Shown here one piece after another: positions 1 through 8,011 of a stretch of DNA of 64,000 bases (its first letter is position 1; each line of letters starts with the position of its first letter). A model generated the notes under the pieces. That model was not told the DNA's origin and searched no databases. It worked only from the letters and a program-made list of their open reading frames with translations. Position numbers and translations under genes: made by a program. The DNA is from DASTSN01 sp035760665 (GTDB lineage Bacteria > Bacteroidota > Bacteroidia > Chitinophagales > Chitinophagaceae). The stretch is taken from the NCBI GenBank assembly GCA_035760665.1, contig DASTSN010000031.1:44303-108302 (forward strand). The letters run 5' to 3'.

Positions 1-466
1 TGTAGGCTATAGAATCAATGCGCACCAATTTGCCCGGTTTGACAATAAAAGTTGTTGTAGTGCGTAACTGGTCTTTTCGTGCCGTATCTATACGGGTGGT
101 ATAACCGATAGTGTCCCTGAAATAGCCCATTTTATTTAACAGCAGGCTCATATAACTGACAGATTTTTCAGCGCTGCTGCTGTCAAAGGCGGGTGGTGTC
201 CTGATCTCGTTCCACAGCACTTTACTCACACTTCTGACCTGCATACTATCATCCAGTTGATTTTTCAGCCGCTGGGTGAGGTCGTTTTTTTCCTCCCTGC
301 TATATTTGCCAACGAGATCAATGTTTGTTTCATAAACAAAGGGCTGGTTGCGGGGGTATTTTTTAACGATTGTCGCTATCTTACAGGACGAGAAAAATGC
401 ACCCAATGTAATCACCAGGATAACGCCAATAGTTCGCCGGTATGTGTGCGGGGTGCCATGTAACAT
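1..466 (-). CDS. BamA/TamA-type outer-membrane lipoprotein (TamL-like), 3' part outside window
   Basis: The visible 155 codons are the N-terminus of a minus-strand protein cut by the left edge. It begins with a basic segment and a hydrophobic stretch ending in FFSSCK, a lipoprotein signal with Cys at about residue 28. Then come segments resembling a POTRA start ('ETNIDLVGKYSREEKNDL') and 'KPGKLVRIDSIAY', which resembles the strands seen in BamA/TamA-like proteins of Bacteroidota, several of which are lipoproteins (TamL). The expected role is insertion of beta-barrel proteins in the outer membrane. The ATG at 464-466 lies only 18 bp from the divergent methyltransferase start. The barrel itself is not visible, so the family call rests on the N-terminus and on the common pairing of this gene with a SpoU methyltransferase. 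Confidence 0.65.
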   Translation of the reverse strand, partial: MLHGTPHTYRRTIGVILVITLGAFFSSCKIATIVKKYPRNQPFVYETNIDLVGKYSREEKNDLTQRLKNQLDDSMQVRSVSKVLWNEIRTPPAFDSSSAEKSVSYMSLLLNKMGYFRDTIGYTTRIDTARKDQLRTTTTFIVKPGKLVRIDSIAY

Positions 467-484
467 AAAATAGCGTAAGGGTAT

Positions 485-1216
485 ATGCTCAGTAAATCGC
501 AGGTCAAATATATTCAAAGTTTAGGCCAGAAAAAATTCAGGAATGAAGAGGCCGTATTTATCGCCGAAGGTCCGCGGATCGTACAGGAACTGATGCAGGA
601 AACACCCGCTTTGTTGAAACAGATTTATGCACAACAGGATTGGATCGATGAGCAGCAGGCATTGTTGCAGCATTTCAATGTTACGGCAGTTACTGATGGC
701 GACCTTTCAAGAATATCGCAGCTTACAACGCCCAATCGTGTGCTGGCTGTTGTACAAAAGCCGGATTACGGAAATTCTTTTAATACAAAAAATACGATAA
801 CCTTAGCCCTGGATGATATCCGGGACCCGGGTAATCTGGGCACGATTATACGGATAGCCGATTGGTTTGGCATCAGCCAGGTGCTGTGCAGCAAGGCGTC
901 GGCCGATATGTTTAATCCCAAGGTGGTGCAGTCCACCATGGGCAGTATCGTTCGTGTAAAAGTTTTGTATACCGATTTGTTGCCCTGGATACAGCAACAA
1001 CCTGTCAGTGTTTACGCAGCCGTTTTGGATGGAAAGGATGTGACACAAATGCCCAAACTGTACGAAGGCATCATCATAATCGGGAATGAGGCCCATGGTA
1101 TTGATGAAAAAATCCTGGCCGTAACAAATGAACGTATTACGATACCCCGGAAGGGAAGGGCCGAATCGCTGAATGCCGCCGTTGCCACGGGCATTATCCT
1201 GTCCCATCTTACCTGA
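485..1216 (+). CDS. TrmH/SpoU family RNA 2'-O-methyltransferase
   Basis: This 243-residue protein has the SPOUT signature of TrmH/RlmB enzymes, which transfer a methyl group from S-adenosylmethionine to a ribose 2'-OH in rRNA or tRNA in the cytoplasm. The three SpoU motifs are visible: motif 1 RDPGNLGTIIR at residues 113-123, motif 2 GNEAHGI at 200-206, and motif 3 IPRKGRAESLNAAVATG at 220-236; the last two form the trefoil-knot cofactor site. Residues 1-95 form the substrate-binding domain. The target nucleotide cannot be told from sequence. It is divergent from the BamA-like gene with 18 bp between starts, and its last 8 bp overlap the convergent ABC permease gene. Confidence 0.9.
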   Translation: MLSKSQVKYIQSLGQKKFRNEEAVFIAEGPRIVQELMQETPALLKQIYAQQDWIDEQQALLQHFNVTAVTDGDLSRISQLTTPNRVLAVVQKPDYGNSFNTKNTITLALDDIRDPGNLGTIIRIADWFGISQVLCSKASADMFNPKVVQSTMGSIVRVKVLYTDLLPWIQQQPVSVYAAVLDGKDVTQMPKLYEGIIIIGNEAHGIDEKILAVTNERITIPRKGRAESLNAAVATGIILSHLT

Positions 1217-2450
1217 ACTGGATCGCTTTCACGGGTTGTACGCGTTTGACAATGATACTGGGGATCATCAGCACAAGAAAACAAATAAACAAGGTACCCA
1301 GGCAAATTGCTATCACCTGCCACCAAACAGTTTTTACAGCTGCCGTACTCATGTAGTACGCATCTTCATCCAGTTTTATAAAGCCGGTGGTTTGTTGCAG
1401 CCACAGCAGTCCCAGTGCCAGTAAAGCTCCGGTAACAATTCCGGTGATGGTGATAATGAGAGAGTGTTGTAAAAAGATTTTCTGCACAGTCCAGTCACCG
1501 GCGCCAAGTGCTTTTAATATACCGATCATGCGTAACCGCTCTAAAACCAGGATGATGAGGCAGGTAATCAGGTTGATGACGGCCACAAAGATCATAATCC
1601 CGATCAGCACATTGCGGGTGATGTTCTGCATATTCAGCCAGTCGAAAATATTAGGATTGATATCCCGGATCGTTTTCGCATCCCAGGTAACCGGAAAAAT
1701 ATCCATATTATATAGTTCATTGCTGACTTGATCCATTTGATTGAAATCATGCAAAAAAACTTCATACCCGCCGATTTCATCCGGCTTCCAGTTGTTTAAG
1801 CGCTGAATAAGCTTGATGTCGCCAATCGCAAAGATCTTATCATAGTCTTCGATGCCGGTTTTGTAAATTCCAGTCACCGTTAGCTTATCCGGCCGCAGGG
1901 AACCATCGGGGCGAATAAAATAAATCAGGATGCGGTCGTTTAATTTTAGCTTTAACTGGTTGGCTGTATACGTAGAAATAATAATATCCCGGCTGTATGT
2001 GCTATCGTTAAACTGCAGCCAATGGCCTTGCTGCATAAATTGTTTCAGGTGTGTAAAATCATAGCTGCTGTCCAGGCCTTTCAGTAAAACGCCTTCAATC
2101 TCATCTTTGGTTTTCAGGATGGCATATTTGGTAGCAAAGGGGTTAATGCCTGCCACATGGGGATTTTGTTTGACAGCCTGGTAAACGGAATCGTTTTTTT
2201 CAATTGGAATTTCTTCGGCAATGGAGGCTTTCATGGGTTGTTTATCATCAATGCGGATATGCCCCCAAAAACTAAACATCTTCTGGCTGATCGTTGCCTG
2301 GAAGCCATTCACTAACGATAATGTAACAATCATGACCGCCACGCTGATGGCTGTAGCCGTGACCGACAGGCGTATGATAAACCGGGAAAATGACTTTTGC
2401 CGGTTAAAGGCGACGCGATTTGCTATAAAATTTGCAACCTTCAGATTCAG
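1209..2450 (-). CDS. LolC/LolE-type ABC transporter permease (FtsX family), probable CTG start
   Basis: The protein of about 413 residues resembles LolC/E, the membrane part of the machinery that releases lipoproteins from the inner membrane. It has an N-terminal membrane anchor, a large periplasmic domain, and three C-terminal helices with the FtsX-like segment ERLRMIGILKALGA. The first in-frame GTG (2342) would delete the conserved N-terminus 'FIANRVAFNRQKSFSRFIIR', but no ATG, GTG or TTG lies between it and an in-frame TGA at 2463-2465. CTG at 2450 gives a family-like start (M-N-L-K-V-A-N-F-I-A), or CTG at 2444. An exact -7 motif (2464-2471) sits over the TGA, which supports initiation downstream of it. 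The stop overlaps the convergent methyltransferase gene by 8 bp. No ATPase partner is adjacent. Confidence 0.8.
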   Translation of the reverse strand: MNLKVANFIANRVAFNRQKSFSRFIIRLSVTATAISVAVMIVTLSLVNGFQATISQKMFSFWGHIRIDDKQPMKASIAEEIPIEKNDSVYQAVKQNPHVAGINPFATKYAILKTKDEIEGVLLKGLDSSYDFTHLKQFMQQGHWLQFNDSTYSRDIIISTYTANQLKLKLNDRILIYFIRPDGSLRPDKLTVTGIYKTGIEDYDKIFAIGDIKLIQRLNNWKPDEIGGYEVFLHDFNQMDQVSNELYNMDIFPVTWDAKTIRDINPNIFDWLNMQNITRNVLIGIMIFVAVINLITCLIILVLERLRMIGILKALGAGDWTVQKIFLQHSLIITITGIVTGALLALGLLWLQQTTGFIKLDEDAYYMSTAAVKTVWWQVIAICLGTLFICFLVLMIPSIIVKRVQPVKAIQFR

Positions 2451-2463
2451 TAATTTATCTTTT

Positions 2464-2471
2464 CAAAAATA
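2464..2471 (-). promoter_or_regulatory. Putative -7 element (TATTTTTG) for the LolC-like gene
   Basis: Read on the minus strand the element is TATTTTTG, an exact match to the Bacteroidota -7 consensus TAnnTTTG. Transcription would begin near 2459, about ten bases before the CTG proposed as start codon. No clear TTTG -33 box is seen 19-21 bases upstream. Confidence 0.35.
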
Positions 2472-2550
2472 AGCCCTGTAAAAAGATTTATCCATTTTTT
2501 CCGGGTATTTTCACAATATTGTTGAATAAACCTGATTGCACACATTTTTC

Positions 2551-3825
2551 ATGAAACGACTTCCTGTTATTATCGCAGTCCTTTTGGCCGCAACTTCGTT
2601 TGCGCAAATACCCGATCATATTTACAAGTCAGCAATCCACTCGGTACAGCTCTACAAATCGGGGGATATGACAGCTTATCCGGTAATCAAACTCAACAGT
2701 AACGACCAACTGGAACTGCATTTTGACGACCTGGATGCAGATGTGAAAATGTATTACTACAGCTTTGAACTGCGCAATGCCGACTGGTCGCCCACAATGT
2801 TATATCCATTCGATTATATCCGTGGGTTCCAGGATGTGCGTATCACCAATTATCGCCAGTCGTCCATTGCCTTTACGCGATACACGCATTACCAGGCCGC
2901 CGTACCGGATCGTAACTGTGTGCCCACGCGTTCGGGCAATTATCTGTTAAAAGTGTTTTTAAATGGCGACACTTCCCAACTGGTCTTTACGCGACGACTG
3001 CTGGTGGTTGATCCCAAAACATCCCTGGCGGCACAGGTGCAGCAGCCCTTTAGTGCACAGCGTTTCCGGACACATCAAAAATTGCAGATTATTTTGCAAA
3101 CCAATAGCAACGTCAATAATTTCAGTCCGCAGGATCTTAAAGTGGTCGCCATGCAGAATACAATCTGGCAAACGGCTGTTTACCTCGACAGGCCTACCAT
3201 TAATCGTGGTAATTATTACGAATACAATGATGAAAACCTGCTCTCTTTTCCTGCCGGGAAAGAGTGGCGCTGGATTGACCTGCGCAGCTTGCGGCTCATG
3301 AGCGACCGCATGGTGCATATTGACCAGGGACGCGACCGAACCGACGTGTTTGTAAAGCCGGATGCAGAGCGGCGGATGGAGACCTATATTTATTACCGTG
3401 ATTTGAACGGCCATTTTACCATTGAAACTTACGAAAGCGTGAATCCTTTCTGGCAGGGTGATTATGCGTATGTTCATTTCAGTTATTTCCCGCCGGGTAA
3501 CAGGCCCTATTCCGGAAAAAATATTTACCTCTTTGGCCAGCTTACCAATTATGAGTTTGATGATGCCGCTAAAATGGATTTCGATGAATCAAAAGGCGCA
3601 TATGAAAAAACATTATTTCTCAAGCAGGGCTATTATAACTATTCTTATGTAACCGTGCCGGAAAATCAGCCGGCCGCTGGTGCATTTTCATACGAGAATA
3701 CAGAAGGGAATTATGAGAATACAGAGAATACATATACCGTACTTGTTTATTATCGCCCCTTCGGTGCAAGGGCTGATGAACTCATCGGTTACACATCAGT
3801 GAGCTCTATCTTTCAGCGGCCCTGA
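2551..3825 (+). CDS. Type IX secretion system Plug protein (DUF5103)
   Basis: The 424-residue protein starts with a clear signal peptide (MKRLPVIIAVLLAATSFAQ). The upstream in-frame TTG at 2536 would only add residues before it, so ATG 2551 is chosen. The body matches DUF5103: mixed beta structure, then the diagnostic C-terminal block FGQLTNYEFDDAAKMDF, LKQGYYNYSYV and VYYRPFGARADELIGY. In Flavobacterium the homologue is the Plug that closes the periplasmic side of the SprA translocon of the type IX secretion system. A T9SS cargo-like protein is encoded nearby (6219-7214). It is divergent from the LolC-like gene. The family is clear; the Plug role is transferred from the Flavobacterium structure. 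Confidence 0.85.
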   Translation: MKRLPVIIAVLLAATSFAQIPDHIYKSAIHSVQLYKSGDMTAYPVIKLNSNDQLELHFDDLDADVKMYYYSFELRNADWSPTMLYPFDYIRGFQDVRITNYRQSSIAFTRYTHYQAAVPDRNCVPTRSGNYLLKVFLNGDTSQLVFTRRLLVVDPKTSLAAQVQQPFSAQRFRTHQKLQIILQTNSNVNNFSPQDLKVVAMQNTIWQTAVYLDRPTINRGNYYEYNDENLLSFPAGKEWRWIDLRSLRLMSDRMVHIDQGRDRTDVFVKPDAERRMETYIYYRDLNGHFTIETYESVNPFWQGDYAYVHFSYFPPGNRPYSGKNIYLFGQLTNYEFDDAAKMDFDESKGAYEKTLFLKQGYYNYSYVTVPENQPAAGAFSYENTEGNYENTENTYTVLVYYRPFGARADELIGYTSVSSIFQRP

Positions 3826-3831
3826 GATGGT

Positions 3832-3859
3832 AAAAAAAAGAGCACCGGATGACCGGTGC
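3832..3859 (-). terminator. Intrinsic terminator of fsa
   Basis: Arms GCACCGG (3842-3848) and CCGGTGC (3853-3859) enclose a four-base loop. On the minus strand the hairpin is followed by TCTTTTTTTT, giving a good terminator for the fsa gene. It lies between the convergent Plug and fsa genes; on the plus strand no T-tract follows. Confidence 0.75.
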
Positions 3860-3887
3860 CCGTAAATTTAGTTGCTCAAAAATGCAG

Positions 3888-4538
3888 TTATAACTTTTTA
3901 GCGTCTTCCAGAAATTTTGCAAGACCGATATCGGTGAGCGGGTGTTTTAAAAGACCGAGGATAGAGTCCAGCGGGCAGGTACATACATCTGCTCCTACTT
4001 CTGCACAGCGAATGATGTGATTGGGATTCCGGATGGAAGCTGCCAGGATCTCTGTCTTAAAACCCTGTATGGAATAAATCTGGGCAATCTGCTCAATCAG
4101 TTGCACACCGTCCCAGCCGCTGTCGTCAATTCGTCCGATAAAGGGCGAAACATATTTGGCGCCGGCTTTGGCAGCAAGAATGGCCTGGCCAGCAGAAAAC
4201 ACCAGCGTGCAGTTGGTCGGGATTCCATTATCGGTAAACCATTTTATCGCCTTTACGCCGTCTTTGATCATGGGCACTTTTACCACAATATTCGGGTGAA
4301 TGGCCGCCAGCTTTTTCCCCTCTTCAATAATTCCGTCGAAATCGGTGGCGATCACTTCGGCGCTAATGTCGCCATCCACCATTTCACAAATAGTTTTGTA
4401 GTGATTGATGATGGCATCCTGACCCTTAATGCCTTCTTTAGCCATCAGTGATGGGTTGGTGGTTACACCATCAAGAATGCCTAATTCGTTTGCTTCTTTA
4501 ATTTGTGCGAGGTTGGCAGTATCAATAAAAAATTTCAT
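3888..4538 (-). CDS. fsa: Fructose-6-phosphate aldolase / small transaldolase (TalC/FsaA family)
   Basis: A 216-residue short-type transaldolase matching the usual length (about 215-220). It has the N-terminus MKFFIDTANLAQIKEANELG, the loop GVTTNPSLMAKEG, the Schiff-base lysine K87 in VVKVPM, and the phosphate-binding end AEVGADVCTCPLDSI. Members either transfer dihydroxyacetone between sugar phosphates in the pentose phosphate pathway or cleave fructose 6-phosphate; the sequence alone does not decide between them. The gene follows the SRP RNA on the same strand, with a U-tailed hairpin ending only about 19 nt before the ATG and no promoter visible in between. Expression may therefore depend on read-through. 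Confidence 0.88.
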   Translation of the reverse strand: MKFFIDTANLAQIKEANELGILDGVTTNPSLMAKEGIKGQDAIINHYKTICEMVDGDISAEVIATDFDGIIEEGKKLAAIHPNIVVKVPMIKDGVKAIKWFTDNGIPTNCTLVFSAGQAILAAKAGAKYVSPFIGRIDDSGWDGVQLIEQIAQIYSIQGFKTEILAASIRNPNHIIRCAEVGADVCTCPLDSILGLLKHPLTDIGLAKFLEDAKKL

Positions 4539-4557
4539 ACATCAACTGATTGGTAAT

Positions 4558-4582
4558 AAAAAAGCCCCTTCGGGAGTTGGGG
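4558..4582 (-). terminator. U-tailed hairpin between SRP RNA and fsa
   Basis: On the minus strand CCCC (4582-4579) and GGGG (4568-4565) can pair around a ten-base loop, followed by C and six Ts (4563-4558). A shorter CCC-GAA-GGG hairpin is an alternative. The T-tract ends about 19 bases before the fsa ATG, so it may act as a leaky terminator or attenuator for fsa. Confidence 0.5.
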
Positions 4583-4597
4583 AGTAAAAGAAAAAAA

Positions 4598-4692
4598 GGC
4601 AGGCTGATTACATCGCACCGCTACAACCACTTATCCTTGCTGCCTTCCGGCCCTGGGGAGGTTCAGCAGGAGCTGGTCGTGTAAGACCTGCC
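4598..4692 (-). ncRNA. ffs: Signal recognition particle RNA, small bacterial (4.5S) type
   Basis: The minus strand contains the SRP RNA helix 8 core: an asymmetric loop and tetraloop region reading CCCAGGGCCGGAAGGCAGCA (about 4653-4634), with the GGAA tetraloop. The ends close a terminal stem, GGCAGG (4692-4687) with CCTGCC (4603-4598), followed by seven Ts that end transcription. At about 95 nt it fits the small bacterial form lacking the Alu domain. This RNA binds Ffh and targets nascent membrane and secreted proteins to FtsY. An exact -7 promoter motif lies just upstream. Confidence 0.92.
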
Positions 4693-4696
4693 GCTG

Positions 4697-4704
4697 CAAA
4701 GATA
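4697..4704 (-). promoter_or_regulatory. -7 promoter element (TATCTTTG) of the SRP RNA gene
   Basis: On the minus strand TATCTTTG exactly matches TAnnTTTG and ends five bases before the first base of the SRP RNA terminal stem (4692), the expected distance to a transcription start. A matching -33 box is not obvious. Confidence 0.65.
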
Positions 4705-4749
4705 CGGAATAGTTGTATTTGTACAGTGAAAAACCAATAAGAAGCTTTG

Positions 4750-5163
4750 TTACGGCGATTGATGGCGGGACCGTTTTCCTGGTTGCCGGTTGTATAAAAT
4801 ATCTTCTTTTGAAGGCAGCAGCTCGTCATCAGGTTTCTTTTTTACCCAAATGGTAATTGTTTTTTGCAAAGCCGGGTTGCTCTTCAGTGTGGCGGTGACT
4901 GTTACTTTTTCCCCGGAGAAATCAGCCGGGAGAATGAGATCGTTTCCTTCAAACTGTCCGGCACTGGATTGAAATTTTATCTCCTTTTCTGTCAGCGGAA
5001 GCCAGCGGCCATTGGACAATTTGCCATCCACATTAATATAGTTATGTACAGCTTTTTTCAGGCTATCGGTATACAGGTGAAAAAAAATGCTGTCAATCTT
5101 TTGCGCCTGAGCAAACGCAGCTGCCAGGAAAACAAGGAAAATGGTGAGTATAAATTTATTCAA
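4750..5163 (-). CDS. Hypothetical secreted protein with Ig-like character
   Basis: A 137-residue protein with an N-terminal signal peptide (MNKFILTIFLVFLAAAFAQAQ). The rest reads 'YINVDGKLSNGRWLPLTEKE', '...AGQFEGNDLILPADF' and 'EKVTVTATLKSNPALQKTIT', the rhythm of a single bacterial Ig-like beta-sandwich (inference). It ends in a short basic tail. It lies upstream of the SRP RNA gene and downstream of another exported protein on the same strand, with a 76-bp gap to that gene. The function is unknown; a periplasmic or surface location is likely. Confidence 0.6.
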   Translation of the reverse strand: MNKFILTIFLVFLAAAFAQAQKIDSIFFHLYTDSLKKAVHNYINVDGKLSNGRWLPLTEKEIKFQSSAGQFEGNDLILPADFSGEKVTVTATLKSNPALQKTITIWVKKKPDDELLPSKEDILYNRQPGKRSRHQSP

Positions 5164-5239
5164 GACGATGCTTTTGATATCAGACGATAAATCTGTGCCA
5201 AAGGTAGTCCTGGATCAGAACTTAACGTTTCTTTGGCCG

Positions 5240-5998
5240 CTACTTTCCAAAGCGGTGTCCTACCAGCAATTTAAAAATCCCATGATTGGAACCGGGTGTG
5301 AGGCCAAACAGGTAGCCGCTGTTAAATTCCCAGTCGGACCAGGTATAAAGATCTACCATAGGGCCAATCAGGTGTTCCTGTTCATCACCGGGGAAAATTT
5401 TGTGAAAGGTACCCAGCGTGGCATAATATTCAAACCCAACACCTACTTTTTGCTGAATAGTATACACGGTTTTGAATTGCGGGGTGAGGCCCAGGTGTTT
5501 GTCATTACCGGTGAGTGCAAAATCCATATTGGGGTTAAATGAAAAATACCAGTTGGAAAATGTCTTATCAATAATCGGCCTGATTTCGCCTTCACAGATA
5601 AAATCTTCTTCAGCGCTGGGACGCAGGAAGCCAAATTCTGCAGAAAGGCTGGCGCCAAAAGGTAAATGCCAGGCTGCAGGTGCTGTAAAACGCGGGCGGA
5701 TATGTGTACCCAGGTATTCATAATGCTGGCCGGGCACAACAGCGGTAAAGAAATAGATACCCATTTCAAAATTGCCGCCAAATCCGTGTGTGATCTCAAC
5801 CGATTCGTTAAGATAATGAGCCGATTTGGGATCAATAAGTCCGTCCATGCCGCGGAACGTATAGTTGCTGTGTAGTTCCAGGAACGTGACATTTTTTGCA
5901 GTAATAGGAGAAGCATACACCTGTATTTCATTGTCTGCCTGTGCCGATACAGTGGTGTAAAAGAACAGTAGCATAAAAAGCCAGAAGAACTTATGCAT
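5240..5998 (-). CDS. Predicted outer-membrane beta-barrel protein, unknown function
   Basis: A 252-residue protein with signal peptide MHKFFWLFMLLFFYTTVSAQ. The mature part alternates hydrophobic and polar residues in strands rich in aromatics ('FEMGIYFFTAV', 'WYFSFNPNMDFAL', 'VGVGFEYYATLG') and ends 'LLVGHRFGK', consistent with a small outer-membrane barrel of the kind annotated as transporter or MetA-pathway porin. It may share a transcript with the secreted protein downstream (5163-4750). No substrate can be inferred. Confidence 0.6.
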   Translation of the reverse strand: MHKFFWLFMLLFFYTTVSAQADNEIQVYASPITAKNVTFLELHSNYTFRGMDGLIDPKSAHYLNESVEITHGFGGNFEMGIYFFTAVVPGQHYEYLGTHIRPRFTAPAAWHLPFGASLSAEFGFLRPSAEEDFICEGEIRPIIDKTFSNWYFSFNPNMDFALTGNDKHLGLTPQFKTVYTIQQKVGVGFEYYATLGTFHKIFPGDEQEHLIGPMVDLYTWSDWEFNSGYLFGLTPGSNHGIFKLLVGHRFGK

Positions 5999-6158
5999 GG
6001 TTGGTTTTTTTTAAAAGCTGGACAATTTAAACATAATTGCATAAACCAATCAGAAACAGCGCTGCGAAACGGCAGGTTTACGGGGTTGAAACGCCTGTAA
6101 GACTGTATTTGGTTAGAAAAAAATTGACTTTTCTCAAGTAGATAAGCTTTGTTGGGTC

Positions 6159-6189
6159 TTGCATGAGTAGGGGTTTTTACTTAGGTTTG
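6159..6189 (+). promoter_or_regulatory. Putative promoter TTG-N20-TAGGTTTG
   Basis: TAGGTTTG at 6182-6189 exactly matches TAnnTTTG, and TTG at 6159-6161 lies 20 bases upstream as a partial -33 box. Transcription would start near 6194, about 25 bases before the ATG of the T9SS cargo gene. Confidence 0.5.
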
Positions 6190-6218
6190 TGCAAGAGAAA
6201 ACCAATATTCTTATTAAA

Positions 6219-7214
6219 ATGAAAAAGTCTATCCTTTTTGTATCCAGTTGTTTCTGCTTATCTCTTACCCTTTCTGTTAATTCCATCGCACAGATTAGTG
6301 TTGTGTCAACCAAGGGCTATATTGTAGATATTAACGTGCAGCCTGTTGCCATAGTGCCTTCATCCAGCACAAACTGCAGGTGGGGTTACAATTACAACGT
6401 TCAGTTGAGTTATACAATTTTATTCCGCGGTACTAATATCCCCGGATCTTTGTATACGCTGCAGGGTAATGTAGGTTGTGGAACGAATGCTAATTTCTTC
6501 AGTTTACCGAGAAGTCAAAGCAATGGTACGGTTACCAGCCAGTCAAATCCGTGGAGGTCCGTTAGTGATTGCTCAACAGCGACTGTCAGTTCATTAAACT
6601 GTAATACAGTTGCTATCAGGATTAACGGCCCTGGTATTAGTGACAGGACTATTTCTTATCCTGTTGTTTACACTCCTTTGCCGGTTACTTTGATAAATTT
6701 TTCGGCTACACCTGTAGGTAATAAAATTAAAATCGCCTGGAGCACCGCTACAGAAACCAATAATGCTTTCTTTACCGTGGAGCGGTCATCGGATGGGAGC
6801 GACTGGGTTAGTGTTGCCCGTATTGAAGGCGCCGGTAATTCTACCGTGCAGCTCCAATATATTACTTATGATGATGCAGCACCTGCAGGAACGGTATATT
6901 ACAGGCTAAAGCAAACGGATCTTGATGGGAAATTTGTGTATTCCACGGTTGTGGCAGTACAGGCACCCGGAAGCAAGCATTCAATTGGTATCTACCCGAT
7001 CCCAAACAGGAGCAATACCATTACAATAACCGGCATCAGCAATTACAGCAACTACCGGTTATCCCTGTGCGATGCCAGTGGGCAGGTACTTTTTTCAGGG
7101 GTGCTGTCGTCCCCCTCTTTGAGTTTACCCACGCTGAATCCCGGAATTTATATTATTAGCTTTGACAATAGAACAACGGGCGAAAAAACTGTACAGCGGT
7201 ATGTGAAATTATAG
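6219..7214 (+). CDS. Secreted protein with T9SS type A C-terminal sorting domain
   Basis: The 331-residue protein has a signal peptide (MKKSILFVSSCFCLSLTLSV...AQ) from ATG 6219; an upstream GTG would precede it without benefit. Residues around 30-155 form a domain with four or more cysteines that I do not recognise. After the linker 'LPVTLINFSA' comes the FN3-like segment common before sorting signals (ATETNNAFFTVERSSDG ... VYYRLKQTDLDGK). The last about 75 residues (YPIPNRSNTITITG ... LNPGIYIISF ... VQRYVKL) are a Por secretion tail. It should cross the outer membrane through T9SS and have the tail cleaved. The function of the N-terminal domain is unknown. Confidence 0.8.
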   Translation: MKKSILFVSSCFCLSLTLSVNSIAQISVVSTKGYIVDINVQPVAIVPSSSTNCRWGYNYNVQLSYTILFRGTNIPGSLYTLQGNVGCGTNANFFSLPRSQSNGTVTSQSNPWRSVSDCSTATVSSLNCNTVAIRINGPGISDRTISYPVVYTPLPVTLINFSATPVGNKIKIAWSTATETNNAFFTVERSSDGSDWVSVARIEGAGNSTVQLQYITYDDAAPAGTVYYRLKQTDLDGKFVYSTVVAVQAPGSKHSIGIYPIPNRSNTITITGISNYSNYRLSLCDASGQVLFSGVLSSPSLSLPTLNPGIYIISFDNRTTGEKTVQRYVKL

Positions 7215-7310
7215 CCTGTCGGTTTGCAGTAGTACATTCATACTGGCCATAATTGCCTGCACTAAACAAAAGCTCACTGTTTATGCTGTAGCTTTATTTG
7301 GAAAATACGG

Positions 7311-7652
7311 CTACCAGTATGTTTTTTCCCTGGTAACCTGTTGCCCGTTTTTCCGGTTCAGCACCATCTCAATCTCACGCGGATCACTGACAACTGCTGC
7401 CGAGTCGCCCCAAACACGAACATAAGGACTTAGTCGTTCACCTGCTTGCCGGCCAGTTGGCGTACAAACCTGACCGTTAGCCCAGTGATAATTTTCACGC
7501 TGATTCATCTGTGAAAACAGCATAAAGGTGCTATATGCAGCTTTTAATAACTGACGACTGGAATCTTTCCTATAAACGGTTTCCCTTTGCTGAGCGAAAA
7601 GCAAGCCTGGAACCAGCACCAGGAGCATTGCTGTGAAATACATCTTTATCAT
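7311..7652 (-). CDS. Small hypothetical secreted protein
   Basis: A 113-residue protein from ATG 7652 with signal peptide MIKMYFTAMLLVLVPGLLFAQ; a longer frame from 7727 adds a segment unlike a signal sequence and is not used. The mature part ('LLKAAYSTFMLFSQMNQREN', 'YVRVWGDSAAVVSDPREIEM') has no family I recognise. A regular coding pattern and the signal peptide support a real gene. Confidence 0.5.
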   Translation of the reverse strand: MIKMYFTAMLLVLVPGLLFAQQRETVYRKDSSRQLLKAAYSTFMLFSQMNQRENYHWANGQVCTPTGRQAGERLSPYVRVWGDSAAVVSDPREIEMVLNRKNGQQVTREKTYW

Positions 7653-8011
7653 AGCATGGTTTTTTAATAAATAATAAATTGTTCCACAAATATGTTGCCG
7701 CCGGCCCTTTTTGTGAAAAACTGACAAGAAATCGGCACAATCGTCAATAATAGCAATGCATATAAAACTTTTTTATAAACTATAAGAGCTGGAATAGAAA
7801 GTTGATTATCGAAAAAAACTCCCTGCTCAGCGAATGATATGTCATTCACATCGATGGATATTCGTTGTTTGTCGAAATTGTCATGTGATTTTCATTCTGG
7901 TCGAAGAAATATGGCAGGCTATACGGTCATACCCAAACGGAAAAATCAATAGTGATATATCCTTTTAATGTAAGATCAGGTCATCGTTAAATCCTGGCAG
8001 AAGGAATTGAA
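7653..8011. other. 359-bp intergenic stretch
   Basis: This gap between two minus-strand genes has no convincing coding sequence. The one feature seen is a short inverted repeat, GAATGA-TATG-TCATTC (7832-7847), with an AT-rich surround, which could be an operator. No terminator-type hairpin with a T-tract is visible. Confidence 0.4.

Noticed and set aside
2463..2495. Stop-codon read-through (TGA recoding) extending the LolC-like protein to ATG 2495
   Set aside because: The extension is not family-like, no SECIS-type structure is seen, and a -7 promoter element overlies the TGA; a CTG start is simpler.
2959..3477. 172-codon minus-strand frame inside the Plug gene
   Set aside because: Antisense to a well-supported DUF5103 gene, no signal or domain.
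5443..6042. 199-codon minus-strand frame overlapping the beta-barrel gene
   Set aside because: Same strand but another frame; the overlapping gene has a signal peptide and barrel pattern, this one does not.
7664..7849. Possible 61-codon minus-strand gene with a hydrophobic segment and a cysteine
   Set aside because: Not lipoprotein-like enough, overlaps the likely promoter of the gene starting at 7652, and no supporting context.
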